A program made the position numbers and the translations under genes. Shown piece after piece: positions 43,377 to 52,464 of a DNA stretch of 64,000 nucleotides. The notes beneath the pieces were generated by a model that was not told where the DNA came from, did not search any database, and saw nothing but the letters and a program-made list of their open reading frames with translations. The stretch covers positions 40,279 to 104,278 of the forward strand of contig CAWAQJ010000015.1 in NCBI GenBank assembly GCA_963784175.1, read 5' to 3'. Source of the stretch: JAIBJN01 sp963784175. GTDB taxonomy: Bacteria; Actinomycetota; Thermoleophilia; Gaiellales; Gaiellaceae. How positions within the stretch are numbered: position 1 is the stretch's first letter; each line of letters opens with the position of its first letter.

Positions 43377-45206
43377 ATGAATTCGCACGGATACCCGCCC
43401 CGGCTCTATTGGTATATCGCCGCCGTTCTCGGCGTCGCTCTACCCGTGGCGGCCGGGGCGGTGGTGAGGGTCGCCCTCGACTCGCCGGACCTCTCGACCT
43501 GGGTCGGCGTCGTTCTGTTCTTCGGGCTCGCGCTCCTCGCGGATATGAAGCCCGTCCCGCTCGACGTCGAGAACGAGCGCGTCGTTTCGCTCGCGTTCGT
43601 CTTCGTCGTTTCGAGCCAGATCCTCTTCGGCTGGGAGTACGCCGTCCTCAGCGCGATCGGCGGCGTCCTCATCTCCCAGATGGTCGAGCGCCGGCCGCTC
43701 ATGCGCTCGCTCTTCAACGCCGCGGTCTACGGGCTCGCAGCGTTCGCTTCGGCCTTTCCCGTCTTCATCGCGGGGCAGGGCGCCGACCTCGACACGACGC
43801 GCCTGACCCTCTTCGCCTTCACGGGCGGCGCGCTGTACGTGATCGTGAACGTCGTCCTCGTGTGCGGCGCGCTCGCGATCCTCTCCGGCGAGCGGTTCCT
43901 CGCGCTCCTCCGCGACAACCTGCGCCATTCCGGCCCGGCCTTCGTGATCATGGCCTTCCTGGCCGCGCTCGCGTCGTCGCTCTGGACGACCGATCCCAAG
44001 CTTCTCGTCCTCCTCGCAGGGCCGCTCTTCACCCTCAGCCTCTACCAGCGCTCCGCGCTCTCCACGAAGGTGGCGACGCGTGACGCGCTCACCGACAGCC
44101 TCACCGGGCTCGGCAACCACCGCTCGTACCAGAGCCGTCTCCGCGAGGCGCTCGAGCGGGCCGAGGAGAGCGGCGGCGAGGTCTCGCTCTGCCTCGTCGA
44201 CGTCGACGAGTTCAAGGGCTGCAACGACCGGTACGGCCACCCGCTCGGCGACCAGATCCTCGTCGAGCTCTCGCGCCTCTTCGTCGAAGGCCGCGACGAC
44301 GTGGCCGCGTTCCGCTTCGGCGGCGACGAGTTCGCCCTCCTTCTGGAGGAGAACGAGGAGGACGCCTACCGGTTCGTCGAGGACCTCCACGAGCGCATCG
44401 CCCAGACCGAGTTCCCCCATGGCCAGCCCGTGACAATCACCGTCGGGATCGCGTCCTACCCCGGCTACGCCTCCAGTCCCGACCAGCTCCAGCAGGTCGC
44501 CGACGGCGCGCTCTACTGGGCCAAGCGCCACGGGAAGAACCGCTCCTGCGTCTACAGCCCCTCCGTCGTCCGCGTCTACTCCCCCAACGAGCTGACCGAG
44601 CTGGCCGAGCGCCAGGCCCGCCTGCGCGCGGCGGAGAACCTCATCCGCATCGTGGACTCGAAGGACACGTACACGGGCGAGCACTCCGAGGCCGTCGCCA
44701 AGCTCGTCGAGGCGATGGCGAGCGAGCTGGGCCTCGACGACGAGACCACGCAACAGCTGAAGCTGGCGGGTCTCCTGCACGACCTCGGCAAGATCGCCAT
44801 CCCCGACACGGTGCTCAAGAAGCCAGGCTGCCTGCAGCCCGACGAGCGCAGGCTCGTCCGCGCCCACGTCCAGTTCGGGCACTCGCTGCTCGAAGGGCTC
44901 GGCATCGAGCCCGTCGACTCCTGGGTGCTCCACCACCACGAGCACTGGGACGGCTCGGGCTATCCGGACGGCCTCGTGGGCGAGGACATCCCCTTCGGCT
45001 CCCGCATGATCCTCGTCGCCGACGCCTTCGACGCGATGACGACCGATCGCACCTACCGCAACGCCAGCTCGATCACCGAGGCTCTCGCCGAGGTGCGGCG
45101 CCGCGCCGGGACGCAATTCGACCCGGAGATCGTGAGCGCCCTCGAGCGGTGCGTCGTGCGCGGGCTCGGGTCGGACTCGGACACGCACCTCGAGGAGAGC
45201 GCCTAG
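43377..45206 (+). CDS. Membrane GGDEF and HD-GYP-type c-di-GMP turnover protein (2)
   Basis: This 609-residue protein is a paralogue of the upstream one: about seven to eight membrane helices (residues 8-230), a GGDEF domain with intact RFGGDEFALL near 320, and an HD domain with LHDLGKIAIPD and HHHEHWDGSGYPDG. ATG 43377 gives a short N-terminus before the first helix; the frame is open further upstream over the tiny peptide. It is followed directly by a DUF5317-type membrane gene. The duplicated pair, each with its own leader peptide, suggests two inputs into c-di-GMP signalling. Confidence 0.92.
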   Translation: MNSHGYPPRLYWYIAAVLGVALPVAAGAVVRVALDSPDLSTWVGVVLFFGLALLADMKPVPLDVENERVVSLAFVFVVSSQILFGWEYAVLSAIGGVLISQMVERRPLMRSLFNAAVYGLAAFASAFPVFIAGQGADLDTTRLTLFAFTGGALYVIVNVVLVCGALAILSGERFLALLRDNLRHSGPAFVIMAFLAALASSLWTTDPKLLVLLAGPLFTLSLYQRSALSTKVATRDALTDSLTGLGNHRSYQSRLREALERAEESGGEVSLCLVDVDEFKGCNDRYGHPLGDQILVELSRLFVEGRDDVAAFRFGGDEFALLLEENEEDAYRFVEDLHERIAQTEFPHGQPVTITVGIASYPGYASSPDQLQQVADGALYWAKRHGKNRSCVYSPSVVRVYSPNELTELAERQARLRAAENLIRIVDSKDTYTGEHSEAVAKLVEAMASELGLDDETTQQLKLAGLLHDLGKIAIPDTVLKKPGCLQPDERRLVRAHVQFGHSLLEGLGIEPVDSWVLHHHEHWDGSGYPDGLVGEDIPFGSRMILVADAFDAMTTDRTYRNASSITEALAEVRRRAGTQFDPEIVSALERCVVRGLGSDSDTHLEESA

Positions 45207-45773
45207 GTGGCCCAGCTCCTCCCCATCGCCTTTGCGGTCCCGCTCGCGCTCGCATTCGGCGGCCGCCTCGGCCGCCTTGCCGAGCTCCAGCTCCGCGGTC
45301 TCTGGCTCTTCTTCCTCGCCATCGGGATCCAGATCGTCGCCTTCCCCTTCGCGTTCCTCCCGTGGACGACGGGCGAGGACACGGCGAAGGCGCTCTGGCT
45401 CGTCTCCTACGCCTGTCTCCTGGTGGCCGCCGCGCTCAACCGGCGCATCCTCGGTGCCCAGGTCGTCGCCGTCGGCATGGCACTGAACCTGGCGGCCATC
45501 CTCTCGAACGGCGGCCGGATGCCGGCAACGCCCGAGGCGATGGAGGCTGCCGGCCTCAACTTCGCGGTCAAGCACAACAGCGTCGCAGCGGCCGAGCCCA
45601 ACCTCTCCTGGCTTGTCGACCGCTTCGCGGCCCCCGACTGGGTGCCGCTCGCGAACGTCTACTCAGTGGGCGACGTGGTCATCGCCCTCGGCGCCGTCAT
45701 GCTCGTCTTCTCGGCGACGGGCGCCCGCCTGCCGCGGCTTCGCTCGCCGCGCTCCGAGCAGCCCTCGGGCTGA
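45207..45773 (+). CDS. DUF5317-like membrane protein
   Basis: This 188-residue protein has about five hydrophobic segments and a conserved-looking loop LSNGGRMPATPEAMEAAG, the pattern I associate with DUF5317. GTG 45207 directly abuts the stop of the GGDEF-HD gene, so the two are one transcript. No catalytic motif is visible. It may be a partner of the signalling protein in the membrane. Confidence 0.7.
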   Translation: MAQLLPIAFAVPLALAFGGRLGRLAELQLRGLWLFFLAIGIQIVAFPFAFLPWTTGEDTAKALWLVSYACLLVAAALNRRILGAQVVAVGMALNLAAILSNGGRMPATPEAMEAAGLNFAVKHNSVAAAEPNLSWLVDRFAAPDWVPLANVYSVGDVVIALGAVMLVFSATGARLPRLRSPRSEQPSG

Positions 45774-45813
45774 GCGGGGAACGACCGCCACGCGAGCGGC
45801 GTATCCTCGGTAG

Positions 45814-47622
45814 ATGCGGCGAGGTGGAACCCTGCTCGTCGTCGTCGCCGTCTCGGCGATCGCCCTCGCCGCGGGCTGGGACGCCCTGCGCGGAGGGGAC
45901 GAGCCGGCGGCCCAGCCCGAGGAGCAGCCCGGGGCTTCGACCGGGCAAGACGGCCCCACGAACTACGTGCCGCTGGAGGAGCCCGACCTCGACCCCTTCG
46001 CCGGCGTCCTCTACTACACGAACGAAGACTGCGAGCTGAAGGCAGCCGAGCTCCCCGACATCCGCCCGACGGATGCGCCCACCTGGGATGCTGATTGCCG
46101 CTTCACGCTCTCGCCCGACACGACGCGGGTCGGCGACGAGACGACCGCCTGGGACCCGCACGCCGACCCGCGTCGAGGCCGCCTCTTTCAGGTCGACGGC
46201 GACGCGATCCAGGTCGCGACGAACGCGGGGCCCGAAGGCGAGCCGATTCAGGGCACAGCGCCCGCATGGCGGCCCGACGGAACGCTGACGTACTTCGCAC
46301 GCGGCGCCATCCGCGCGGGGCCCGAAGGACAGACCGTCGTACCGGCAAGCCGCCTCCGAACGGTGGTCGCCGAGCATCCGAACGCGCCTGACCGGGCCGA
46401 TGCGCTCCGCGAGGTGCAGGTGCTCGAGCACCACTGGCTCGACCAGCACAGGCTGGTGGCCCTTGTCTCGGCCCAGGTCGCAGGGGGGCCGCCTCTCGAC
46501 CTCGTCGCGGTGTTCGACGACGGCTTGCCGTTTGCTTCCACCGACTTTCTCGGCGAGGTCCGAGATCTCTGGGCCAGCCCGCTCGGTACCTACTACGCGG
46601 TCCAGACCGACACGCTCGGGCTCTACGACTTCAACGGGAACTCGCTCCCACTTCCCGAGCTGGAGGGCAGCCGCGCTGTGGCCTGGTCGCCGGACGAGCG
46701 GCTGATGGCCGTCGCCACTGATGCGAGCGTGTACGTGTTCACGCCCGGGCAGGCGGATGAGGTGGAGCGGCTCGCGCTCGGCGCCAACGACCTGGACTGG
46801 CGGGGCGACACCCAGCTCGAAGCGATCTCCGGCGCGAAGGCGACTCGTGGCTACCTCGAGTCCGCGAAGGCGACCGGACGCCTCTTCGTGACGCTGCCCG
46901 GCTGCACGCTCGGCGCGCTCGAGCTGCCGAGCCTCTCCTGGTCGCAGAAGACGCAGCCCCTGGCCAGCCCCTGCCGATTCAACCTCGACCAGAACGAGCA
47001 GCTTCTGACCGAAAACCAGAAGCCGGAGCCAGGCGGAGACCGAGTGGCCTCGTGCAAAGGCGACACGGTTCTCGTCGAAGATCCGAACGGCACTTCACAG
47101 GAGATCCCCGGAGCCTGCTCTCCCGCCTGGATGCCCGACGGAACGCTGACCGTGATCCGCGACGGCGAGCTGTTCCGGCTGGACGGTCAGGCACTGCGAC
47201 TCCTCATCTCCCGCGAGGAGCTCCGCGAGCGCCTGGGCCGGCCGTCTGCGCTCGATGAGGTCGCATGGACGAGCGACCGGCAGCTGTGGGCCGTCGTGCG
47301 CTCAGGCGAGACCGCGACGATCGCGCTGCTGACCGAGGGCCAGCTGGCGATGTCGCCGTCGTTCACCGCGCGCGCCATCGAAGGCCTCCGCGTCAGCGCA
47401 TCGGGCATGGTCGCCGCGCGGACTGACGGCGGTGTGGTCTTCTTCGACGCCGGCGGACGGCGCGCACTGACCTTCCACGACGGGCTGGCGGTCGCCTGGT
47501 CGCCGGATCAGCAAGTCGCGGCAGTCGCGACGCCGGCGGGGATTCTGTTCGTCGCCCCGCTCTCGGGCGAGGTCGTCTCGCTGCCCCTCGCGGTCACTGA
47601 TCTGGAGTGGGTCGTCCCGTGA
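45814..47622 (+). CDS. Exported WD40/TolB-like beta-propeller protein
   Basis: This 602-residue protein has an N-terminal helix (residues 5-22) that anchors or exports it, and an acidic Pro-rich linker. The rest is built of repeated beta-propeller strands with recurring AWSPDERLMAVAT, AWRPDGTLTYF, AWMPDGTLTVI and AWSPDQQVAAVAT motifs. Cys pairs (NEDCELK/DADCRF and LPGCTLG/ASPCRF) may form disulfides outside the cell. Such propellers bind ligands or proteins; no enzyme motif is seen. Its 3' end overlaps the convergent sigma-factor gene by 29 bases. Confidence 0.8.
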   Translation: MRRGGTLLVVVAVSAIALAAGWDALRGGDEPAAQPEEQPGASTGQDGPTNYVPLEEPDLDPFAGVLYYTNEDCELKAAELPDIRPTDAPTWDADCRFTLSPDTTRVGDETTAWDPHADPRRGRLFQVDGDAIQVATNAGPEGEPIQGTAPAWRPDGTLTYFARGAIRAGPEGQTVVPASRLRTVVAEHPNAPDRADALREVQVLEHHWLDQHRLVALVSAQVAGGPPLDLVAVFDDGLPFASTDFLGEVRDLWASPLGTYYAVQTDTLGLYDFNGNSLPLPELEGSRAVAWSPDERLMAVATDASVYVFTPGQADEVERLALGANDLDWRGDTQLEAISGAKATRGYLESAKATGRLFVTLPGCTLGALELPSLSWSQKTQPLASPCRFNLDQNEQLLTENQKPEPGGDRVASCKGDTVLVEDPNGTSQEIPGACSPAWMPDGTLTVIRDGELFRLDGQALRLLISREELRERLGRPSALDEVAWTSDRQLWAVVRSGETATIALLTEGQLAMSPSFTARAIEGLRVSASGMVAARTDGGVVFFDAGGRRALTFHDGLAVAWSPDQQVAAVATPAGILFVAPLSGEVVSLPLAVTDLEWVVP

Positions 47623-48832
47623 CCTCGGCCAGCCGGCCTTCCAGGAAGTCGCGCTGGGCGGGCTGGCGAACGAGCTCGAGCGCCCTCGCGTAGGAGGCCG
47701 CGGCCTCCTCGTCGCGGCCGAGGCGGCGCAGCAGGTCCGCCCGCGCGGAGTGCAGGAAGTGGTAGCCGTCGAGCTCCTCGTCGAGCGGCGCCATCAGCTC
47801 GAGCCCGAACTCCTCGCCGTGGGCCAGCGCGACCGCGACGGCCCGGTTGAGCATCACGACCGGCCCAGGCGCGACAACGGCGAGAAGGTCGTAGAGGTCG
47901 ACGATGCGTCTCCAGTCGGTGGCCTCGGCGGTCGCCGCGCGTGCGTGCTCGGCGGCGATCGCCGCCTGGAGCGCGTACGAGCCGTACACGTTCAGCCGAC
48001 CGACGATCTCCAACCCCTCCGCGATCTGCGCTTTGTCCCAGAGCCGGCGATCCTGGTCCTCCAGGAGTACGAGCCGACCGTCGGCGCCGGTGCGGGCATC
48101 GCGGCGAGAGTCCTGGAGGAGCATGAGCGCGAGCAGTCCGGCCGCCTCGGGCTCGTCGGGCATGAGCGACCGCAGGACCCGCGCGAGGCGGATCGCCTCG
48201 GCACACAGCTCGCGGCGGACGAGCGCCTCGCCCGCGGTCGCCGCGTAGCCCTCGTTGAAGATGAGGTAGAGGGAGGCGAGCACCGAGGCGAGCCTGTCCG
48301 GCAGCTCGTGGTCAGGCGGAACGACGTACGGAATGCGGGCGCCGGCGATCTTGCGCTTCGCACGCACGAGCCGCTGCTGCATCGCCGGCTCGGTGGTCAG
48401 GAACGCACGGGCGATCTCGGGCGTCTGCAGGCCGCCGAGCGTGCGCAGCGTGAGCGCGACCCGCGCCTCCGGTGCGAGCGCCGGATGGCAGCAGGTGAAG
48501 ATCAGCCGGAGCCGATCGTCCGGGATGGAGCTGTCGTCGATCTCGTCCTCCTCGCCCAGGGGCACGAGCGCCTCGAGCTCGCGCACCTTGTCCTCGAGCC
48601 TGCGGGCCCGCCGAATCCGGTCGATCGCCTTGTTACGGGCCGTGGTCGTGATCCACGCGCCGGGGTTGCGCGGCAGCCCGCGCTTCGGCCACACCTCGAG
48701 GGCGACCAGGAAGGCGTCCTGGACGGCCTCCTCCGCGAGGTCGAAGTCGCCGAGAACGCGGATGAGCGCCGCGACCGCCCGCCCCGACTCCTCGCGGAAC
48801 AGGCGGTCGACGGCCTCGGCCGGCGTGGCTAC
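47594..48832 (-). CDS. ECF sigma factor with C-terminal TPR region (ECF42 type)
   Basis: The protein has sigma region 2 (DFDLAEEAVQDAFLVALEVW and the -10 recognition stretch NKAIDRIRRARR), region 4 near 115-175 (LRTLGGLQTPEIARAFL) and a long helical C-terminal extension ending with TPR-like repeats, as in ECF42 factors. These pair with a YCII/DGPF protein, and one is encoded directly upstream. Conserved sequence begins at ATPAEAVDRLFREE, but the codon there (48830-48832) is GTA; no ATG, GTG or TTG lies nearby in frame, so the start is unresolved. It may be a sequence error or an unusual coupled start at the overlapping TAG. Confidence 0.82.
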   Translation of the reverse strand, partial: VATPAEAVDRLFREESGRAVAALIRVLGDFDLAEEAVQDAFLVALEVWPKRGLPRNPGAWITTTARNKAIDRIRRARRLEDKVRELEALVPLGEEDEIDDSSIPDDRLRLIFTCCHPALAPEARVALTLRTLGGLQTPEIARAFLTTEPAMQQRLVRAKRKIAGARIPYVVPPDHELPDRLASVLASLYLIFNEGYAATAGEALVRRELCAEAIRLARVLRSLMPDEPEAAGLLALMLLQDSRRDARTGADGRLVLLEDQDRRLWDKAQIAEGLEIVGRLNVYGSYALQAAIAAEHARAATAEATDWRRIVDLYDLLAVVAPGPVVMLNRAVAVALAHGEEFGLELMAPLDEELDGYHFLHSARADLLRRLGRDEEAAASYARALELVRQPAQRDFLEGRLAEVTGRPTPDQ

Positions 48833-49224
48833 CGCCGGGCCTCCGCTGTGTTGGCGTGGGCTCCGGAGCCCGCGGCCTCGTAGTCCATGACGGGACGCAC
48901 CTCGACCTTCCCGCCCGGCATGGGGATCTTGCGCGCCCAGGCGATCGCCTCGTCCAGGTTCTCGCACTCGAGCAGGTAGAAGCCGCCGAGCGTCTCCTTC
49001 GTCTCGGCGAACGGCCCGTCGGTGACGATCTGGTTGCCGTCCGTCTGGATCGCGACCGTCGTCGCCGTCGCAGTCGGCTGGAGGCCTTCGCCGCCGAGGA
49101 ACGCGCCGGCGTCCTTCACCTCGACCGTGTAGGCGTCCCACGCCTTCATGCTCTCCTGCATCTCCTCGGGCGTGCGGTCCGCCCAGCGGCCCTCGTCGCC
49201 CCAGAGCGTCAGCAGATACTTCAT
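48829..49224 (-). CDS. YCII/DGPF-domain protein
   Basis: This 131-residue protein begins MKYLLTLWGDEGRW and carries TDGPFAETKETLGGFYLLE, the DGPF signature. ATG 49224 has GGGAGG nine bases upstream. DGPF proteins are the constant genomic partner of ECF42 sigma factors and probably act upstream of the sigma factor. The stop codon lies exactly at the beginning of the sigma gene, so the two are coupled. Confidence 0.88.
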   Translation of the reverse strand: MKYLLTLWGDEGRWADRTPEEMQESMKAWDAYTVEVKDAGAFLGGEGLQPTATATTVAIQTDGNQIVTDGPFAETKETLGGFYLLECENLDEAIAWARKIPMPGGKVEVRPVMDYEAAGSGAHANTAEARR

Positions 49225-49309
49225 CGCAGAACCTCCCGTTGTCGTGATGCGGCGCAAATTCGCCGCCTTCACAGAGACGACGAACGGGCTTTGCCCGGAT
49301 CGACAGGTC

Positions 49310-50882
49310 TCAGAGGGGAATGTTGCCGTGCTTTCGCGGCGGTCGCTTCTCGCGCTTGGCCAGCGCGGTGGCGAGAGCGTCGCAGAGCACCGGGCGCGTC
49401 CGCCGGGGCTCGATGACGTCGTCGAGGTAGCCGCGCTCGGCGGCCGTGTACGGGTTGGCGAATTGCTCCTTGTAGTCGGCGATCAGCTCTGCGCGCCGCG
49501 CCTCGGCGTCGTCCGCCTCTTCGAGCTCCTTGCGGAAGACGATGTTGACGGCGCCCTCGGGGCCCATGACCGCGACCTCAGCGGTCGGCCACGCGAAGTT
49601 GAAGTCGGCGCGGATGTGCTTCGAGCTCATGACGTCGTAGGCGCCGCCGTAGGCCTTGCGCGTGATGAGGGCGATCTTCGGGACGGTCGCCTCCGAGTAC
49701 GCGTAGAGCAGTTTCGCGCCGTGCCGGATGATCCCGCCCCACTCCTGCGCCGTCCCGGGCAGGAAGCCGGGCACGTCGACGAACGTGACCAGCGGGATGT
49801 TGAAGCCGTCGCAGAAGCGCACGAAACGGGCGGCCTTCACGGACGAGTCGATGTCGAGGGTGCCCGCCAGCGCCCGCGGGTTGTTCCCGATGATTCCCAC
49901 AGGGTGGCCGCCGAGGCGCGCAGAAGCCGCAGACGATGTTCTCCGCCCAGAGCTGGTGGACTTCGAGGAACTCGCCGTCGTCGACGACGCGCTCCACGAC
50001 CGAGCGCATGTCGTAGGGCTTCGTCGGCTCGTCCGGGATGAGCGTGTCGAGCTCGGGGTCCTCGCGGTCGCTCGGGTCGGAGGGCGCGAAGTACGGCGGC
50101 GGGTCGACGTTGTTCTGCGGGAGGAACGAGAGCAGGTAGCGGGCATCCTCGAGGCACGTCTCCTCGTCGTCGGCCGCGAAGTGAGCGACTCCCGACTTGG
50201 ACGCGTGTGTGAGCGCGCCGCCGAGCTCCTCGAAGGTCACCTCCTCGCCGGTCACCGTCTTCACGACCTCGGGGCCGGTGATGAACATGTACGAGCTCTC
50301 CTTGACCATGAGGACGAAGTCCGTCATGGCCGGCGAGTACACGGCGCCGCCGGCGCATGGCCCCATGATCAGGCTGATCTGGGGGATCACGCCCGAGGCC
50401 TGGACGTTGCGCCAGAAGATCTCCGCGTAGCCGCCCAGCGAGACGACGCCCTCCTGGATGCGCGCGCCGCCCGAGTCGTTGATGCCGATGAGCGGGCAGC
50501 CGAACTTGAGTGCCAGGTCCATGACCTTGCAGACCTTCTCCGCGAACGCCTCGGAGAGCGTGCCGCCGAAGACGGTGAAGTCCTGCGAGAAGACGAAGAC
50601 CTTGCGGCCGAAGATCGTCCCGTAGCCCGTGACGACCGCGTCGCCCCACGGGCGCCGGTCCATCATCCCGAAGTGCGGGTTGCGGTGGCGCACGTAGCGG
50701 TCGAGCTCGACGAAGCTGCCCGGGTCGAGGAGCTTCTCGAGCCGCTCGCGCGCGAGGAGCTTCCCGCGTTCGCGCTGGCGGCCGACCGCCTTCTCGTCCC
50801 CGGCATGGAGCGCCTCCTCGCGCAGCCGCTCGAGCGCCGCCAGCTTCGCCTGGGTCGACTGGAGATCCTCGGCCTTGGCCAT
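49310..50882 (-). pseudogene. Acyl-CoA carboxylase carboxyltransferase (PccB/AccD type), frameshifted
   Basis: From ATG 50882 the protein reads as a complete carboxyltransferase beta chain of about 523 residues: RERLEKLLDPGSFVELD, the oxyanion glycines of IGINDSGGARIQEGV and GPCAGGAVYSPA, then in the second half VPGFLPGTAQEWGGIIRHGAKLLYAY (shown in parts) and AYGGAYDVMSSKH. Near 49922 one extra T (GGC TTC T GCG CGC) breaks the frame after AENIVCGF; ARLGGHPVG resumes in the next frame. Without that base the gene is intact. It should carboxylate acetyl- or propionyl-CoA using the biotin carried by the 36554-38326 protein. A single-base sequence error is the simplest reading for such a central enzyme. 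Confidence 0.87.
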
Positions 50883-50963
50883 GCGCGGGAGCTTACTTCG
50901 GCTCGGCACGGATTCGGCACAATTCCGCGCGCCACGCGTGCGTTTCGTCGGGTTACGCTCGAA

Positions 50964-50994
50964 GCGGAGGGAGGCCCGCGGCCGGCCCCTCCGC
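50964..50994 (-). terminator. Hairpin terminator after the GNAT gene
   Basis: GCGGAGGG (50964-50971) pairs with CCCTCCGC (50987-50994), with further GC pairing inside the 15-base centre. It lies ten bases beyond the stop of the minus-strand acetyltransferase gene and upstream of the carboxyltransferase gene. Confidence 0.55.
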
Positions 50995-51003
50995 GCGTCT
51001 AAC

Positions 51004-51519
51004 TCAAGGCTCGGCGGCCACGTCGTCGGCGAGCAAGGCGTACAGGTACACGTCGCGGCGCCGGCCGTGCAGCTCGATGTAGGAGCGCAGGAGCGCCTCG
51101 CGCTGGAAGCCGGCGTTCTCTGCCACGCGGATGGACGCGACGTTCTCGGGCTCCACGATGAGCTGTAGGCGGGCGAGCCCATGCTCGTGGGCGGCATGAC
51201 GCACGAGAAGCCGTAGCGCCCGCGTCGCCACGCCCCGCCCGCGGGCTTCGCGTGCGACCCAGTAGCCGAAGGTCGCGCGCGAGTGGTCCAGAACCTGGAA
51301 TCCGACCGAGCCGAGCAGCGCCCCGGTGTCCCGGTCGACGACCGCGAACGTGTGCACGCTCGGTGCGCCCATGAGGAAGGCGCGCGCGTCCGCCTCGGTG
51401 TAGGGCGTGGGAACGCTCGTCCAGCGCGGGATCTCGGGGTCCTGGCAGGCGGCCACGATCGCCGGGACGTCCTCGTCGACGAACGGCCGCAGGACGACGT
51501 CGCCGTCCTCGAGTCTCAC
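51004..51519 (-). CDS. GNAT acetyltransferase (RimJ/RimL type)
   Basis: This 171-residue protein begins LRPFVDEDVPAIVAAC after a short lead and has the acetyl-CoA motif VAREARGRGVATRALRLLV near 100-118 and VEPENVASIRVAENAGF near 135, typical of RimJ/RimL-like N-acetyltransferases. GTG 51519 overlaps the stop of the upstream gene (GTGA). Its substrate (protein N-terminus, amino acid or drug) is open. It is the last gene of the padR unit. Confidence 0.85.
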   Translation of the reverse strand: MRLEDGDVVLRPFVDEDVPAIVAACQDPEIPRWTSVPTPYTEADARAFLMGAPSVHTFAVVDRDTGALLGSVGFQVLDHSRATFGYWVAREARGRGVATRALRLLVRHAAHEHGLARLQLIVEPENVASIRVAENAGFQREALLRSYIELHGRRRDVYLYALLADDVAAEP

Positions 51520-52061
51520 GGCGAGGCGCGGCGCCAGCGCGAGGGGAGCCCGCGCGGCCGGGGAATCGCCCTCCACGCGCGAGCCCCGATCAGGAAGGCG
51601 AGCACCGGAAGCAGGATGTAGCCGAGCTTGTGCACCTCGACGTCCAGGAGCAGTCCGCGCTCCACGTCCCCGCTGAACGTGAGCAGGCTCGCCAGATCGT
51701 TGGGAGCGCCGAGCGTCCAGCTCCAGGGGTCGAAGTCTCCGCGCGACTCGAGGTCGTTCCAGCTCATGATCGTCCGGCCGTCGAGCACGATCAGGAGCAC
51801 CCAGACGAAGATCGCCGCCACGACTCCCGAGCCGACGCGGAGCCCGCGCGGCCGCCCGCGCTCGGCCTCCCGGTACTCGCGGGCGAGGTCGTCGAGATCT
51901 CCGAGTCGCCGCAGGGCCTCGCCCGAGCCGACTTCCGACGCGGAGGTACGCAGGTGCGCCCGCAGCTCGCGCCGGATCGCCCTGCGTCTCGCCGGCTCGA
52001 CGTCGCCTCGCAGCTTCCACGAGAGCCGAAGCAGGGTGAGCTCGATCGATGTCGTCGTCAT
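51516..52061 (-). CDS. Membrane protein with HAAS-like N-terminus, PadR partner
   Basis: This 181-residue protein has a helical N-terminal region (RRRAIRRELRAHLRTSA, then LRRLGDLDDLAREYREAERG) like the signalling domain often encoded next to PadR regulators, followed by two hydrophobic segments (VVAAIFVWVLLIVL and LGYILLPVLAFLIGA). Its ATG overlaps the padR stop (ATGA). Such pairs are thought to link a membrane state to PadR-controlled expression. The exact function is unknown. Confidence 0.7.
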   Translation of the reverse strand: MTTTSIELTLLRLSWKLRGDVEPARRRAIRRELRAHLRTSASEVGSGEALRRLGDLDDLAREYREAERGRPRGLRVGSGVVAAIFVWVLLIVLDGRTIMSWNDLESRGDFDPWSWTLGAPNDLASLLTFSGDVERGLLLDVEVHKLGYILLPVLAFLIGARAWRAIPRPRGLPSRWRRASP

Positions 52062-52417
52062 GGTGTTCCTCCAGTGGGTCCGCTTCCGTTGGGGCCGAAG
52101 AGCGGCGTCACGGCCTCGACCAGCCGCAGCCAGGCCGCGCCGCGGGCAGCCAGGAGCTCGCGCCCGGAAGGTGAGAGCCGGTAGTACTTGCGCGCCGGGC
52201 CCGATGTCGACGGGACGAGATGCGACGTCACGTGCCCGTCTCGCTCCAGCCGTCCGAGCGCCGGGTAGATCGAGCCGTCGGGCACCTCGGTCAGCCCGAT
52301 TCCGTGGACGCGCTCGACGAGCTCGTAGCCGTACGACTCGCGCTCGTCGATCAGGTGGAGAAGGACGAGGCCGAGGACGCCCTTGAGGATCTGGCTGTCG
52401 TGCGCTGCCGTCGGCAC
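52058..52417 (-). CDS. PadR-family transcriptional regulator
   Basis: This 119-residue protein is a PadR winged-helix regulator: VLGLVLLHLIDERESYGYEL at the N-terminus, the recognition region VPDGSIYPALGRLERDG, and the wing with GPARKYYRLSPSGRELL. It starts with GTG. A promoter and a TACTTG/CAAGTA inverted repeat lie directly upstream, so autorepression is likely. It heads a three-gene unit with a membrane protein and an acetyltransferase. Confidence 0.9.
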   Translation of the reverse strand: MPTAAHDSQILKGVLGLVLLHLIDERESYGYELVERVHGIGLTEVPDGSIYPALGRLERDGHVTSHLVPSTSGPARKYYRLSPSGRELLAARGAAWLRLVEAVTPLFGPNGSGPTGGTP

Positions 52418-52423
52418 GCTCTT

Positions 52424-52455
52424 ATTCTAACCAAGGTACTTGTCTATGCCAAGTA
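52424..52455 (-). promoter_or_regulatory. padR promoter with overlapping inverted repeat
   Basis: On the minus strand TTGGCA (52447-52452) and TAGAAT (52424-52429) are 17 bases apart, a near-consensus promoter. The inverted repeat TACTTG-N7-CAAGTA (52437-52455) covers the -35 element and spacer. PadR proteins bind such dyads with TACT/AGTA ends, so this is a likely autoregulatory operator. Confidence 0.65.
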
Positions 52456-52464
52456 GTCCGTGCG

